A stretch of DNA of 64,000 nucleotides from Listeria farberi (GTDB lineage Bacteria > Bacillota > Bacilli > Lactobacillales > Listeriaceae). Every line of letters starts with the position of its first letter. Within the stretch, counting starts at the first letter, position 1. The DNA is taken from NCBI RefSeq assembly GCF_014229245.1, contig NZ_JAARZJ010000006.1, forward strand, positions 1 through 64,000, in the 5' to 3' direction. Made by a program: the position numbers and the translations under genes. Under the pieces are notes generated by a model that saw only the letters and a list, made by a program, of their open reading frames with translations, was not told the DNA's origin and did no database searches. Positions 8,008 through 16,496 of this stretch are shown in pieces.

Positions 8008-8793
8008 ATGGATATTGTATCGCGTCAAAAAATTCGCCGTTTTGAAGCTGGCACTTTTCAAGAAATCGAATCAAGTGTTGCGACCGAGTATCCGCTAACT
8101 ATCTACGTTAACGACCAAGAACTCGTGACCATCGTCTGCACGCCAGAGTATTTGGAAGATTTAGTCGTGGGCTTTCTAACATCGGAAGGCATTGTTCGCG
8201 GTCCGGGAGACATTGATTCCGTGGATATTATTGAAGCGACTGGTCATGCCAAAGTTAACGCCAACTTTGTTAACAAATTCAATGCCAAGTACCGCGGCAA
8301 ACGCTACATCACCTCATGTTGCGGCAAGTCGCGGGAAAACTTCTACTTCCAATCAGACGCCTCGCTCGTCAACGTGAAGCAAAATTCAAGTCTGAAACTC
8401 ACAACAGACATGATTTTCCGCTTAATGGAAAAATTTGAGCAAAATTCCGCAACATTTCATCAAACCGGCGGGGTTCATAATGCGGCGCTATGCAGTTCGG
8501 CGGAAATTATTTATAGTCGGATGGACATTGGACGTCATAATGCGCTTGATAAAATATATGGTCGTGCTTTAAAAGATGGGACAGCTACAGATGATAAAGC
8601 GATTATTTTTAGTGGGCGAATCTCCTCAGAAATCCTCGTTAAGACAGCTAAATTAGGATGCGGAATTATTTTATCTCGCTCTGCACCTACCGAACTGGCG
8701 ATTAACATGGCGGAAGAATTGCACATTACAACAGTTGGTTTTATCCGAGGAGATAGGTTAAACGTCTATTCTGGATTTGAACGAATCACATAA
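8008..8793 (+). CDS. fdhD: Formate dehydrogenase accessory sulfurtransferase FdhD
   Basis: 261 aa, normal family length. FdhD passes sulfur from cysteine desulfurase to the molybdenum cofactor of formate dehydrogenase. Landmarks: YPLTIYVNDQELVT near 29, LEDLVVGFLTSEGI near 50, a Cys-Cys motif SCCGKS near 104 (sulfur-carrying cysteines; the C-x-x-C of E. coli is altered), TGGVHNAALC near 150 and DIGRHNALDKI near 172. The ATG follows AAAGGAGTGG; an in-frame TTG three bases earlier is possible. It closes the formate dehydrogenase cluster. Confidence 0.92.
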   Translation: MDIVSRQKIRRFEAGTFQEIESSVATEYPLTIYVNDQELVTIVCTPEYLEDLVVGFLTSEGIVRGPGDIDSVDIIEATGHAKVNANFVNKFNAKYRGKRYITSCCGKSRENFYFQSDASLVNVKQNSSLKLTTDMIFRLMEKFEQNSATFHQTGGVHNAALCSSAEIIYSRMDIGRHNALDKIYGRALKDGTATDDKAIIFSGRISSEILVKTAKLGCGIILSRSAPTELAINMAEELHITTVGFIRGDRLNVYSGFERIT

Positions 8794-8839
8794 GTTTGAT
8801 ATGATGCAGTAAAATAGGACGGTAAGGTGAATAGAAAAA

Positions 8840-9517
8840 ATGAAACAAATATTAGTAGTAGACGATGACCGGCACATCCTTAAACTTGTAGGACACTATC
8901 TCCGTGCAGAAGGTTTTCATGTTTTAGAAGCAATTGATGGCGTAGAAGGAGAGAAAATAGTCGAAACGGAGCAAGTTCATTTGGCGGTAATTGATGTGAT
9001 GATGCCAAACATGGATGGCTTTGAACTGTGCAAAAAGATGCGCATAAGCTATCCTGATATTCCCGTTATTATGTTGACAGCCAAAGATGCACTTGCGGAT
9101 AAATCGCGTGGTTTTGAAGTTGGTACGGATGATTATGTCACTAAACCCTTTGAACCAGAAGAGTTAATCTTTCGGATAAGGGCTTTACTCAGACGTTCCA
9201 ATCAGGCTAGTGAAGCGAAAATTACTATCGGAAATATCACCATCGACCAAAAAAGTTACGGCATAAAAATTGGCAATCAAGAACGAATGATTCCGGTAAA
9301 AGAATTTGAACTGTTATATCAATTAGCGAGCTACCCCGGACGGATTTTTACTCGAGAAGAATTAATTGAGCGGATTTGGCAACGAGATTATGACGGTAGT
9401 GACCGGACAGTAGATGTACATATTAAACGTTTGCGCGACCATTTTGATGAGGAAAAGGACGGTATTCGGATTGTCACGGTTCGCGGTGTTGGCTATAAAT
9501 TGGAGGAAACAACATGA
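8840..9517 (+). CDS. OmpR-family response regulator
   Basis: 225 aa. The receiver domain has acidic Asp8-10, phospho-acceptor Asp52 (VIDVMMP) and Lys near 101 (DYVTKPF). The C-terminal winged helix (GRIFTREELIERIW, then RTVDVHIKRLRDHF) binds DNA. The stop codon overlaps the kinase start (ATGA), so the two are translated together. Position before an ABC transporter suggests that it controls that transporter; the signal is unknown. I recall lmo2583. Confidence 0.93.
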   Translation: MKQILVVDDDRHILKLVGHYLRAEGFHVLEAIDGVEGEKIVETEQVHLAVIDVMMPNMDGFELCKKMRISYPDIPVIMLTAKDALADKSRGFEVGTDDYVTKPFEPEELIFRIRALLRRSNQASEAKITIGNITIDQKSYGIKIGNQERMIPVKEFELLYQLASYPGRIFTREELIERIWQRDYDGSDRTVDVHIKRLRDHFDEEKDGIRIVTVRGVGYKLEETT

Positions 9518-10893
9518 AGTCATTATATAGTCGAATAGTTGTGACGATGCTAGTTGTCATTCTTTCCAGTAGCCTGCTCGGTTTTTTCTTTGCGAACATT
9601 TATTACCAGATAAAATTAAAGCCTTTTAATGATGAAAAAACAGCTAAGATAGCGCAGGAAGTCCAACAATTTTATCAATCGAATGCGTCGATTTCTCTAA
9701 AAGAGTATTTGGAAAATGTAGGTGAACTTGGCTATGAACTGTATCTGACGGATGGCAAAGATCAATCGGTTTATTTTGGTGGTGCGTTTCGAAAAAAAGA
9801 TTTACCTAACAAAACAGTTCAACAAGTGTTAGCGGGTGAGACGTATCACGGAATTGATACGTTTGATACGGGCATTTTTATTACTGGATTTTTTGATAAT
9901 GATGTTAGAAATACAATTGGAGTTCCAGTCAAGGTGGACGGGAAACAACTGGCGCTATTTATACGTCAAGATCCGGAACAACAATTCGGTGAACTTAGGA
10001 TCTTTTTCGCGATGATACTTATTTTCACGTCTATTATTAGTACTTTATTTGTGCTTATTAGTGGCAGATACATAGTAAAACCAGTTGTGAAGCTTACTAC
10101 TGCTACGAAAAAAATCCGGAGAGGAAATTATGATGTGGCGCTCGAAGTCCGGCGTAAAGACGAGATTGGTCAGCTGGCGGACTCGTTTGCCAAAATGGCG
10201 AGCGAACTCGAAAAATCTGAAGCCGCCCGCCAAGAATTTGTCGCAAATGTTTCTCATGAACTGCAATCACCACTTACATCGATGCAAGGTTTTGCTAGAC
10301 TTTTAGGTTCAGGAACACTAACCGAAAAAGAACAAAAAGAATATTTAACTGTTTTATCAGAGGAGACGACACGCCTTTCTTCTTTAACGAAACAGTTACT
10401 TACACTTGCTTCACTTGACCAAGAATCTGAGTTACGGAAAAAAGAACCAGTGCAATTAGCAGAACAGTGGCGCCAACTAATCCAAATGACCGAATGGAGT
10501 TGGCGAGAGAAAGAGCTAACAATAAATTTAGAGTTGGCTGATATAAACTATTCTGGTGATGACGAATTGCTTTATCAAGTGTGGTCTAATTTATTCAACA
10601 ATGCAATTAAATATACACCACAAGGCGGGGATATTCAGGTGCGCCTTTATGAAGAAACGACCAATGTTTTTGTTGAAGTCTGGAATAGTGGCGCCTGCAT
10701 CAGTAAAGAAGATATGGCGAAGATTTTCGAACGTTTTTATAAAGCAAGTCAAAGCCGTACCCGAGAAGAAGGTTCAAGCGGCTTAGGCTTATCCATTTGC
10801 AAAAAAATAATTATGTTACATCACGGTGAAATCACTGTTGAAAGTAATACTGAAAAAGGAACAACATTCAAAGTCAAACTACCAAAAAACTAA
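9514..10893 (+). CDS. Sensor histidine kinase (HAMP, HisKA, HATPase)
   Basis: 459 aa membrane kinase. TM1 near residues 8-30, an extracytoplasmic sensor of about 130 residues, TM2 near 165-187, a HAMP domain with GRYIVKPVVKLTTAT, then HisKA with phospho-acceptor His248 (VSHELQSP), and an ATPase domain with NNAIKYTPQGG (N box), GLGLSICKKI (G2) and GTTFKVKLP. The large extracellular part differs from the short-loop BceS kinases, so direct peptide-antibiotic sensing through the transporter is less likely. Confidence 0.92.
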   Translation: MKSLYSRIVVTMLVVILSSSLLGFFFANIYYQIKLKPFNDEKTAKIAQEVQQFYQSNASISLKEYLENVGELGYELYLTDGKDQSVYFGGAFRKKDLPNKTVQQVLAGETYHGIDTFDTGIFITGFFDNDVRNTIGVPVKVDGKQLALFIRQDPEQQFGELRIFFAMILIFTSIISTLFVLISGRYIVKPVVKLTTATKKIRRGNYDVALEVRRKDEIGQLADSFAKMASELEKSEAARQEFVANVSHELQSPLTSMQGFARLLGSGTLTEKEQKEYLTVLSEETTRLSSLTKQLLTLASLDQESELRKKEPVQLAEQWRQLIQMTEWSWREKELTINLELADINYSGDDELLYQVWSNLFNNAIKYTPQGGDIQVRLYEETTNVFVEVWNSGACISKEDMAKIFERFYKASQSRTREEGSSGLGLSICKKIIMLHHGEITVESNTEKGTTFKVKLPKN

Positions 10894-10971
10894 ATTTGTA
10901 AAATCCGATTCACATTCCGTTTACAAAACTTCTTTAAACTAAGTGTAAGATCTTAGAAGGAGTTGAACGGA

Positions 10972-12060
10972 ATGTTTTTGGCATTAAGAGAATTAAAACA
11001 CGCAAAACTACGCTATATTTTAATTGGATTAATTATGGTGTTAATCGCCTGGCTCGTTTTGTTCGTTACAGGACTAGCGAATGGGCTCGCAAATGATAAC
11101 GGAGCAGTCATTTCATCAAATAAAGCAACTTATTATGTACTACAAAAAGACTCAGACAATCGCTTAACGAGGTCCAATTTAACTGCAGCTGAAACAGAAA
11201 GTGTAGCAAAGCAACTTAAAAAATCTGAAAGCACCAACTTAGGTGTACAAATGGGTACAATCACACCACCAAACAAAGACAAAAAAACAGACATTACTTT
11301 TTTCGGAATAGATAAAACAGGCTTTATGAAACCAGCCATTTCAGAAGGTAAAGAGCCGCAACAAACTAAAGAAGTTATAGCAGATATTTCTTTGAAAGAA
11401 TCCGGCTATAAACTAGGTAGTAAAATCAAAGACAGTGCAACAGGAGAAACGTTCACTATTACTGCCTTTACGAAAAACAATACATTTAGCCATTCCCCGG
11501 TTATTTTCGTTGGTTGGGACGCTTGGAAATTAGTTCACCAAACAAATCAAGCCGCAGAAGGAGAATATAATGCTGTAGCACTGGATGTCTCTGAAAATAC
11601 TGCTAAAAATCTATCAATTGGTTCGATGGAACTTTCCTCTAGTAAAGAAGTGCTTCAAGGCATTCCGGGTTATTCAGAAGAACAAGGTTCGCTACTGATG
11701 ATGATTGCCTTTTTATTCGTCATTGCTGCATTTGTTCTAGCTGCTTTCTTTTATGTCATTACGATTCAAAAAATCAATCAATTTGGTATATTAAAAGCAG
11801 TCGGCGCAAGAACAGCGTATTTAGCGCGAAGCATCGTTACCCAAGTTGTTTTCTTATCAGTCGTCAGCTTATTGATTGGAAATGGGCTAACATTTGGACT
11901 CGCGGCAATTTTACCAGCTAGCATGCCGTTTACACTTAGTCCAATACTTGCAATCGGTTGTTCCGCATTATTCCTAGTTGTAGCAGTCATCGGATCAATG
12001 TTATCACTCTACCGTGTAGCCAAAGTAGACGCGTTAGAAGCAATTGGGAGGGCAAACTAA
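10972..12060 (+). CDS. ABC transporter permease, FtsX/MacB type
   Basis: 362 aa. One N-terminal membrane helix (about 15-37), a large extracytoplasmic domain (about 40-235) and three C-terminal helices (near 240-265, 290-312, 320-350), which is the FtsX-like topology. Such permeases often work in mechanotransmission or lipoprotein/peptide export. ATG at 10972 is preceded by AGAAGGAG at nine bases; the TTG at 10963 would leave no spacing. Its stop overlaps the ATPase start. It has its own leader after the kinase gene, with direct repeats that may bind the response regulator. Confidence 0.87.
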   Translation: MFLALRELKHAKLRYILIGLIMVLIAWLVLFVTGLANGLANDNGAVISSNKATYYVLQKDSDNRLTRSNLTAAETESVAKQLKKSESTNLGVQMGTITPPNKDKKTDITFFGIDKTGFMKPAISEGKEPQQTKEVIADISLKESGYKLGSKIKDSATGETFTITAFTKNNTFSHSPVIFVGWDAWKLVHQTNQAAEGEYNAVALDVSENTAKNLSIGSMELSSSKEVLQGIPGYSEEQGSLLMMIAFLFVIAAFVLAAFFYVITIQKINQFGILKAVGARTAYLARSIVTQVVFLSVVSLLIGNGLTFGLAAILPASMPFTLSPILAIGCSALFLVVAVIGSMLSLYRVAKVDALEAIGRAN

Positions 12061-12728
12061 TGACTTTAATGATGAAAAATATTTCTAAAAATTATCAAGA
12101 TGGCGAGCAAGTCATCGAAGTATTAAAAAATGTTTCTTTAGAAGTAGCGCAAGGAGAATTCGTTGCAATCGTCGGCCCATCTGGTGCGGGGAAAAGTACA
12201 TTTTTATCCATTGCAGGAGCTTTATTATCACCGACAGAAGGCGAAATTGCTATTGGCGGAAGAACATTAAATGACCTTACAAGCAAAGAATTAACAAAAG
12301 TGCGGCTCGAGAAAGTTGGTTTTATCTTCCAAGGAGCAAACTTAATTCCGTATTTAAGTGTGCGGGATCAATTACTCGTAATTGCAGAACTATCCGGTGA
12401 AAAAGGTCGAGCTGCAAAAGAAAAAGCAGATAAACTTCTTCAAGAATTAGGCTTAACCGCGCACGAAAATAATTATCCAGAAAGCTTATCCGGCGGTGAA
12501 AAGCAACGCGTTGCTATTGCTAGAGCGCTAATGAACGATCCCGATATTATTTTAGCAGACGAACCAACCGCAAGCTTAGATGCAAATCGTGGCCATAAAG
12601 TAGTCCAAATGATTGCAGATGAAGTAAAGCGAAAAAACAAAGCAGCAATCATGGTAACGCACGATGAGCGGGTGTTAGACTTAGTTGACCGTGTAATTCG
12701 GATTGAAGATGGATATTTGAAGAATTAA
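12060..12728 (+). CDS. ABC transporter ATP-binding protein (LolD/MacB type)
   Basis: 222 aa. Walker A GPSGAGKST near 37-45, signature LSGGEKQR near 138, Walker B IILADEPTA near 158, and the switch His in VTHDERV near 193. The start overlaps the permease stop (TAATG), and GGGAGG lies before it. Together with the permease it forms one exporter or mechanotransmission complex, probably regulated by the preceding two-component system. I recall lmo2580. Confidence 0.93.
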   Translation: MTLMMKNISKNYQDGEQVIEVLKNVSLEVAQGEFVAIVGPSGAGKSTFLSIAGALLSPTEGEIAIGGRTLNDLTSKELTKVRLEKVGFIFQGANLIPYLSVRDQLLVIAELSGEKGRAAKEKADKLLQELGLTAHENNYPESLSGGEKQRVAIARALMNDPDIILADEPTASLDANRGHKVVQMIADEVKRKNKAAIMVTHDERVLDLVDRVIRIEDGYLKN

Positions 12729-12750
12729 AAAAGTTTTGGCTCTGTCCGGC

Positions 12751-12795
12751 GCCTCTAAAGTTAGACCGAAGAATCTAACTTTAGAGGCGTATTTT
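12751..12795 (+). terminator. Terminator of the two-component/ABC module
   Basis: A perfect 15-bp stem (GCCTCTAAAGTTAGA 12751-12765 with TCTAACTTTAGAGGC 12774-12788) is followed by GTATTTT. Confidence 0.8.
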
Positions 12796-12823
12796 AATTG
12801 GCTAAAATTTAAGAGAAAACTAT

Positions 12824-12875
12824 AAAAAAAGTATTATCCGGAGCATTCCCCTAAAGGAACACAATCAGATAATAC
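12824..12875 (-). terminator. Terminator of the minus-strand pair
   Basis: Read on the minus strand, GTATTATC (complement of 12868-12875) pairs with GATAATAC (complement of 12831-12838) and is followed by a run of seven T. Confidence 0.75.
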
Positions 12876-12916
12876 TTTGCCTTAAACTTGAAATGCGCTT
12901 GATTCACAATGAAGCT

Positions 12917-13207
12917 TTACCGTTCTAATTGGCGGAGTAAATTTACTTCAATTGGTGCTGCTAAAAAAGCAGGAATATTTTTCTTGAAAAGTTTATAATG
13001 CGCAGTCTCATTATGAAACTGAATTGCGGCTTCATCAGCCCACTTTTCTAAAAGGTAAAAAGTGTTTTCCTGCTTTACGGAGCGAACTAATTCGTAGCCG
13101 TGGTTTCCAGCTTCCAAAAGCGAACCTTGGATGACTAAATTCACTTCTGTCAAAAAAGCATCTACTAAATCTGGTTTTACTTGGATTTTTGCTTGAATGT
13201 GCAACAT
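12917..13207 (-). CDS. Antibiotic biosynthesis monooxygenase (ABM) fold protein
   Basis: 96 aa, a single ABM ferredoxin-like domain. Typical features are AKIQVKPDLVDAFLTEV, a central ENTFYLLEKWADEAAIQFHN and a C-terminal AAPIEVNLLRQ. Relatives include quinol monooxygenases (YgiN-like) and proteins of unknown substrate; they act without cofactor. It shares a minus-strand unit with the lipoprotein hydrolase upstream (11-base gap). The function here is not known. Confidence 0.75.
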   Translation of the reverse strand: MLHIQAKIQVKPDLVDAFLTEVNLVIQGSLLEAGNHGYELVRSVKQENTFYLLEKWADEAAIQFHNETAHYKLFKKNIPAFLAAPIEVNLLRQLER

Positions 13208-13218
13208 TTGTGGCCCTC

Positions 13219-14094
13219 CTATTTGTAATCTAGCTCAATTACTGTTTCGTCTGTAGAGAATTTTTCTAAAAACCAATATGTTTTTTCGATGCTCTTAGAT
13301 GTTTCGTGTAATGTTTGGTGAACCGCGTCTTCTCCAACTTGAATATCTTCTATATAAGCTTTGGCATTTCCTGGCATAAAGAGTCTGGTTGCGAGCGAAC
13401 TAATCGTTGGGACAATCCCGTCTGTTGGGTTATCTTCGCTTAATTCACCTGCAATTGCAAGCACTTCTAAATCAGGACTGACCTCTGTTTGATTTTTAAT
13501 AAAATAATCCATTTGAGGAGTACTATTTGGCAACTTTTTAAAGGATAAATCCATTCCATTATCGTCTGGGTCTAAATCATTAAATGGGGAACCAATTGCT
13601 ACTAACTTACGCAAAGTGGGTACAGTTTTATCTTTCGAGTAATCTTCTGCGTAATAAGTTAGTGCCAAACCTCCATTGGAATGCCCTACGCCGTCCATTT
13701 GTGTAAAGCCATATCGTGATTTTAAATCTTCCATCGCGATTTTTAACCATTTGGACCAATCGTCGGGGGTTGCTTGATTTTGATCGAAGCCGAATTTTAT
13801 AATGGGACGTTTGGCATCTTTTGTAAGCTTACCTTCGAACTTGATTTTTCCTTCTGAATTAACAGTCATAGTCAATGTTTCATTAGAACTTTTATATTCG
13901 TTCATTAGTTGGTCTGCCATTTTATCAAGAGAACTCGCATTACCACCGCTCCCGTGAATTAAAATAATTGGTATTTGATCTTTCAAATCTACTTTAGGAG
14001 GTTCGTAATTATTAGGCTCTTCACTATTTTGGCATGCAGCAAGAATTAGCGTACCAAAAAGTAAAATCATGATTGTAATAAAATATTTCTTCAC
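13219..14094 (-). CDS. Lipoprotein alpha/beta hydrolase, DUF915 family
   Basis: 291 aa. The N-terminal signal ends in a lipobox (LILAACQ near residues 14-20), so it is probably a membrane-anchored lipoprotein. The hydrolase domain shows the oxyanion segment IILIHGSGGNASS and the nucleophile elbow GHSNGG (Ser); acidic and His residues follow (for example DGIVP and AVHQTLHE near the end). Substrate unknown; DUF915 members are esterase-like. GTG at 14094 follows GGAGGAAGA; the longer reading from 14148 would spoil the signal peptide. The gene diverges from the HAD phosphatase. Confidence 0.82.
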   Translation of the reverse strand: MKKYFITIMILLFGTLILAACQNSEEPNNYEPPKVDLKDQIPIILIHGSGGNASSLDKMADQLMNEYKSSNETLTMTVNSEGKIKFEGKLTKDAKRPIIKFGFDQNQATPDDWSKWLKIAMEDLKSRYGFTQMDGVGHSNGGLALTYYAEDYSKDKTVPTLRKLVAIGSPFNDLDPDDNGMDLSFKKLPNSTPQMDYFIKNQTEVSPDLEVLAIAGELSEDNPTDGIVPTISSLATRLFMPGNAKAYIEDIQVGEDAVHQTLHETSKSIEKTYWFLEKFSTDETVIELDYK

Positions 14095-14137
14095 TAAGTA
14101 TCTTCCTCCATTCCAAATTATTATACCAAAAATCGAC

Positions 14138-14166
14138 GTGACAATCATGTGAAACTCGTCTATAAT
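14138..14166 (+). promoter_or_regulatory. SigA-type promoter of the HAD gene
   Basis: GTGACA (14138-14143), 17 bp, TATAAT (14161-14166). The start codon is about 43 bases downstream. Confidence 0.65.
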
Positions 14167-14208
14167 CGAAATACATACTAACGGAATTATAGAAAGGTGC
14201 GAAAACTA

Positions 14209-15036
14209 GTGACAAATGTAGCGATTGATACAGTTATTACAGACATGGACGGAACATTACTTGTAAAAAAAGGAGATCAAATTCATCCCCTAAATAAAGA
14301 AGTTTTAATAAACTGGCAAGCAGACGGAAAAAACCTTTTCCTAGCAACAGGTCGACTAGACTTAGCTATTTTGCCATTTATCCATGAACTCAATATTAAA
14401 ACACCAGTTATTTCTTGTAATGGTGGCTTAGTACGTGACTTTACTACTGGAGAAATTTTATATAAAAGTAATATTGAGTTAGACTTGGTACATACAGTAC
14501 TAGAAACGCTTGAACCATTAGGCGTTAACTACCATATTTATACAACAGAACGAATTATTGGACCAACAAATACTGGCAAAATCGCTTTTTTTAATGAGCT
14601 AAATAAAACTTTACCAGAAAATGAGCAAGTTCCAATTACTTTAACAACAGATCCTTTCAGCGTGCTCCGTGAAGGTGAATTCCCACTAAAAGTGCTCGTA
14701 ATTGAGTCTGACTTAGAAAAACGAGCAGAAATCAAAGCAGCTCTGCAAGGTTTACCGCTATCTGTCCTAGCTTCTGCGTCTAATTTAATTGATATTATGA
14801 ATGAAGGTATTGATAAAGCAAAAGGCCTTACATACCTAGCAGATAATGGTTGCATTAATTTAAATTCAACTATTGCTTTTGGTGATAATGAAAATGATGT
14901 TGGGATGATTGAACTTGCAGAAATTGGCGTAGCTATGGAAAACGGTATTCCACTTGCTTTAGAAAAAGCTGATAAAATTGCAAAACATCACAATATTGGC
15001 GGATTAGGCCTATTTATACAAGAAGAGATTTTATAA
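14209..15036 (+). CDS. HAD-superfamily hydrolase, Cof/YidA type
   Basis: 275 aa. HAD motif I is DMDGTLL near residue 10; motif II is ATGR near 46; an alpha-beta C2 cap fills the middle; motif IV GDNENDVGMIE lies near 226. Cof-type phosphatases dephosphorylate sugar phosphates or flavin and pyridoxal cofactors in the cytoplasm; the substrate is open. GTG at 14209 was preferred to an in-frame GTG at 14197 because the latter overlaps the AGAAAGG ribosome site. Single-gene unit with its own promoter and terminator. Confidence 0.85.
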   Translation: MTNVAIDTVITDMDGTLLVKKGDQIHPLNKEVLINWQADGKNLFLATGRLDLAILPFIHELNIKTPVISCNGGLVRDFTTGEILYKSNIELDLVHTVLETLEPLGVNYHIYTTERIIGPTNTGKIAFFNELNKTLPENEQVPITLTTDPFSVLREGEFPLKVLVIESDLEKRAEIKAALQGLPLSVLASASNLIDIMNEGIDKAKGLTYLADNGCINLNSTIAFGDNENDVGMIELAEIGVAMENGIPLALEKADKIAKHHNIGGLGLFIQEEIL

Positions 15037-15046
15037 AATATGTGTG

Positions 15047-15085
15047 AAACTTCTACTTAAATCACGAGTAGAAGTTTTTTTCTTT
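15047..15085 (+). terminator. Terminator of the HAD gene
   Basis: Perfect 11-bp stem AAACTTCTACT (15047-15057)/AGTAGAAGTTT (15067-15077) with a T run. Confidence 0.85.
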
Positions 15086-15094
15086 AAAGAAAGC

Positions 15095-15132
15095 TTGCAC
15101 TAAAAATGTATATATGCTAACATGTGCATATA
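15095..15132 (+). promoter_or_regulatory. Promoter with overlapping palindromic operator (metal-sensor type) for the CDF exporter
   Basis: TTGCAC (15095-15100), 17 bp, TAACAT (15118-15123). A palindrome TATATGC-N8-GCATATA (15111-15132) covers the -10. Operators of this size and base pattern are bound by ArsR-family sensors such as CzrA, which release DNA on zinc binding. The regulator itself is not in the window. Confidence 0.65.
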
Positions 15133-15167
15133 AAGAAAATAGGTCTTTACAGAGGGGAAGTAATCAT

Positions 15168-16079
15168 ATGGCACATAATCACGATCATGCACATGGTCAC
15201 AACCACAACCATACGCATAATGCCAATAAAAAATCATTATTTATTAGTTTTATCCTAATCGCTACTTTTATGATAGTTGAAGTTATTGGTGGAATTATGA
15301 CCAATAGTTTAGCACTGCTTTCTGATGCTGGACATATGCTTTCTGACGCTGTGGCATTAGGTTTAAGTTTGGCTGCATTTAAGTTCGGCGAAAAAGCTGC
15401 AAGTTCTGATAAAACGTATGGCTATAAACGCTTTGAAATTTTAGCAGCATTTTTAAATGGGTTAACGCTCATTGGGATTTCAGTTTTTATTTTCTATGAA
15501 GCAATTGGTCGTTTCTTTGATCCACCACAAGTAATTGGAGCAGGGATGATGACTATTTCTGTTATTGGGTTACTTGTTAATATTTTAGTAGCTTGGATTT
15601 TAATGAGAGGTGATACAAGTGGAAATTTGAACATGCGCAGTGCTTTCTTGCATGTGTTAGGTGATTTGCTTGGATCTGTTGGTGCTATTACTGCGGCTCT
15701 GCTCATTATTTTCTTCGGCTGGAATATCGCCGATCCAATCGCCAGTGTTATTGTGGCAGCGCTAATTTTAATTAGTGGCTGGCGCGTATTAAAGGATGCG
15801 ATTCATATTTTGATGGAAGGAAAACCAGCTAACGTAGATACAGAAGCAATCAAAACTTTCTTCCAAGAACAAGATGGCGTGACTGAAGTGCATGATTTAC
15901 ATGTATGGGCGATTACTTCTGATTTTAATGCTCTTACAGCTCATTTAACCGTAAGCGAAAACGCTGACCGGGACAAAATTTTGGCAGATATTGAGCAGTA
16001 TTTACAAGAAAATTTCTCTTTAGAACATAGTACAATTCAACTTGAAGGAAATCACGCTCACCATCATCACTGCAATTAA
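15168..16079 (+). CDS. Cation diffusion facilitator, CzcD/ZitB type
   Basis: 303 aa. A His-rich N-terminus (residues 3-19 hold eight His) is followed by six membrane helices; metal-site residues are visible in LLSDAGHMLSDAVALG (TM2, HxxxD) and in HVLGDLLGSVGAI (TM5). The cytoplasmic C-terminal domain includes VTEVHDLHVWAITSD, and the end is HAHHHHCN. CDF proteins export Zn2+ (also Co2+ or Cd2+) in exchange for protons. ATG at 15168 follows GAGGGGAAG; the earlier in-frame ATG at 15114 lies in the promoter. I recall lmo2575. Confidence 0.93.
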   Translation: MAHNHDHAHGHNHNHTHNANKKSLFISFILIATFMIVEVIGGIMTNSLALLSDAGHMLSDAVALGLSLAAFKFGEKAASSDKTYGYKRFEILAAFLNGLTLIGISVFIFYEAIGRFFDPPQVIGAGMMTISVIGLLVNILVAWILMRGDTSGNLNMRSAFLHVLGDLLGSVGAITAALLIIFFGWNIADPIASVIVAALILISGWRVLKDAIHILMEGKPANVDTEAIKTFFQEQDGVTEVHDLHVWAITSDFNALTAHLTVSENADRDKILADIEQYLQENFSLEHSTIQLEGNHAHHHHCN

Positions 16080-16127
16080 TGCCGCTTCATGATATAGTTA
16101 ACGTATCAATTAGAGGAGTTGGTTTAG

Positions 16128-16400
16128 ATGGAAGAACAAGTTGATTTAGGTCATTTTTTGAAAAAAACTTTTATCGCTGTAGTTGCCGTAACATTAGTAT
16201 TTATCGGGGTTCTAGCAATGTTCACAATCATCGGTGTTATTATCGCTATTCCGCTACTAAAAAAAGCTGGCAAAATGCTTCTTGCTAAAACTGAAGATAG
16301 CAACCATACTCATTCACACGGCGGCAAATTAAAAATAAAATGCCCAGCGTGTAATGCAAAAATGAAATTCAAAGATAGCGAAATACTCGACGAAAAATAA
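16128..16400 (+). CDS. Small membrane protein with His stretch and C-terminal zinc-ribbon-like CPxC
   Basis: 90 aa. One long hydrophobic stretch (about 13-45, perhaps two helices), then HTHSHGG near 62-68 and CPACNAKMKFKD near 74-85. Only one Cys pair is present, so a full zinc ribbon would need a dimer or the His residues. It follows the CDF gene by 48 bases with no terminator between, so they probably share a transcript. I do not recognise a named family; a metal-related role is inferred from context and from the Cys/His content. Confidence 0.65.
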   Translation: MEEQVDLGHFLKKTFIAVVAVTLVFIGVLAMFTIIGVIIAIPLLKKAGKMLLAKTEDSNHTHSHGGKLKIKCPACNAKMKFKDSEILDEK

Positions 16401-16405
16401 CTTTT

Positions 16406-16440
16406 AAAGCCTTCTCAGTGAAAATGAGAAGGCTTTTTTA
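16406..16440 (+). terminator. Terminator after the CDF unit
   Basis: Perfect 12-bp stem AAAGCCTTCTCA (16406-16417)/TGAGAAGGCTTT (16425-16436) with a T run. Confidence 0.88.
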
Positions 16441-16496
16441 TCTAAATGTGCATTATTTTAAGAAATTCGGGAAAAGGAAACGAGAGGTGTTGTCAA

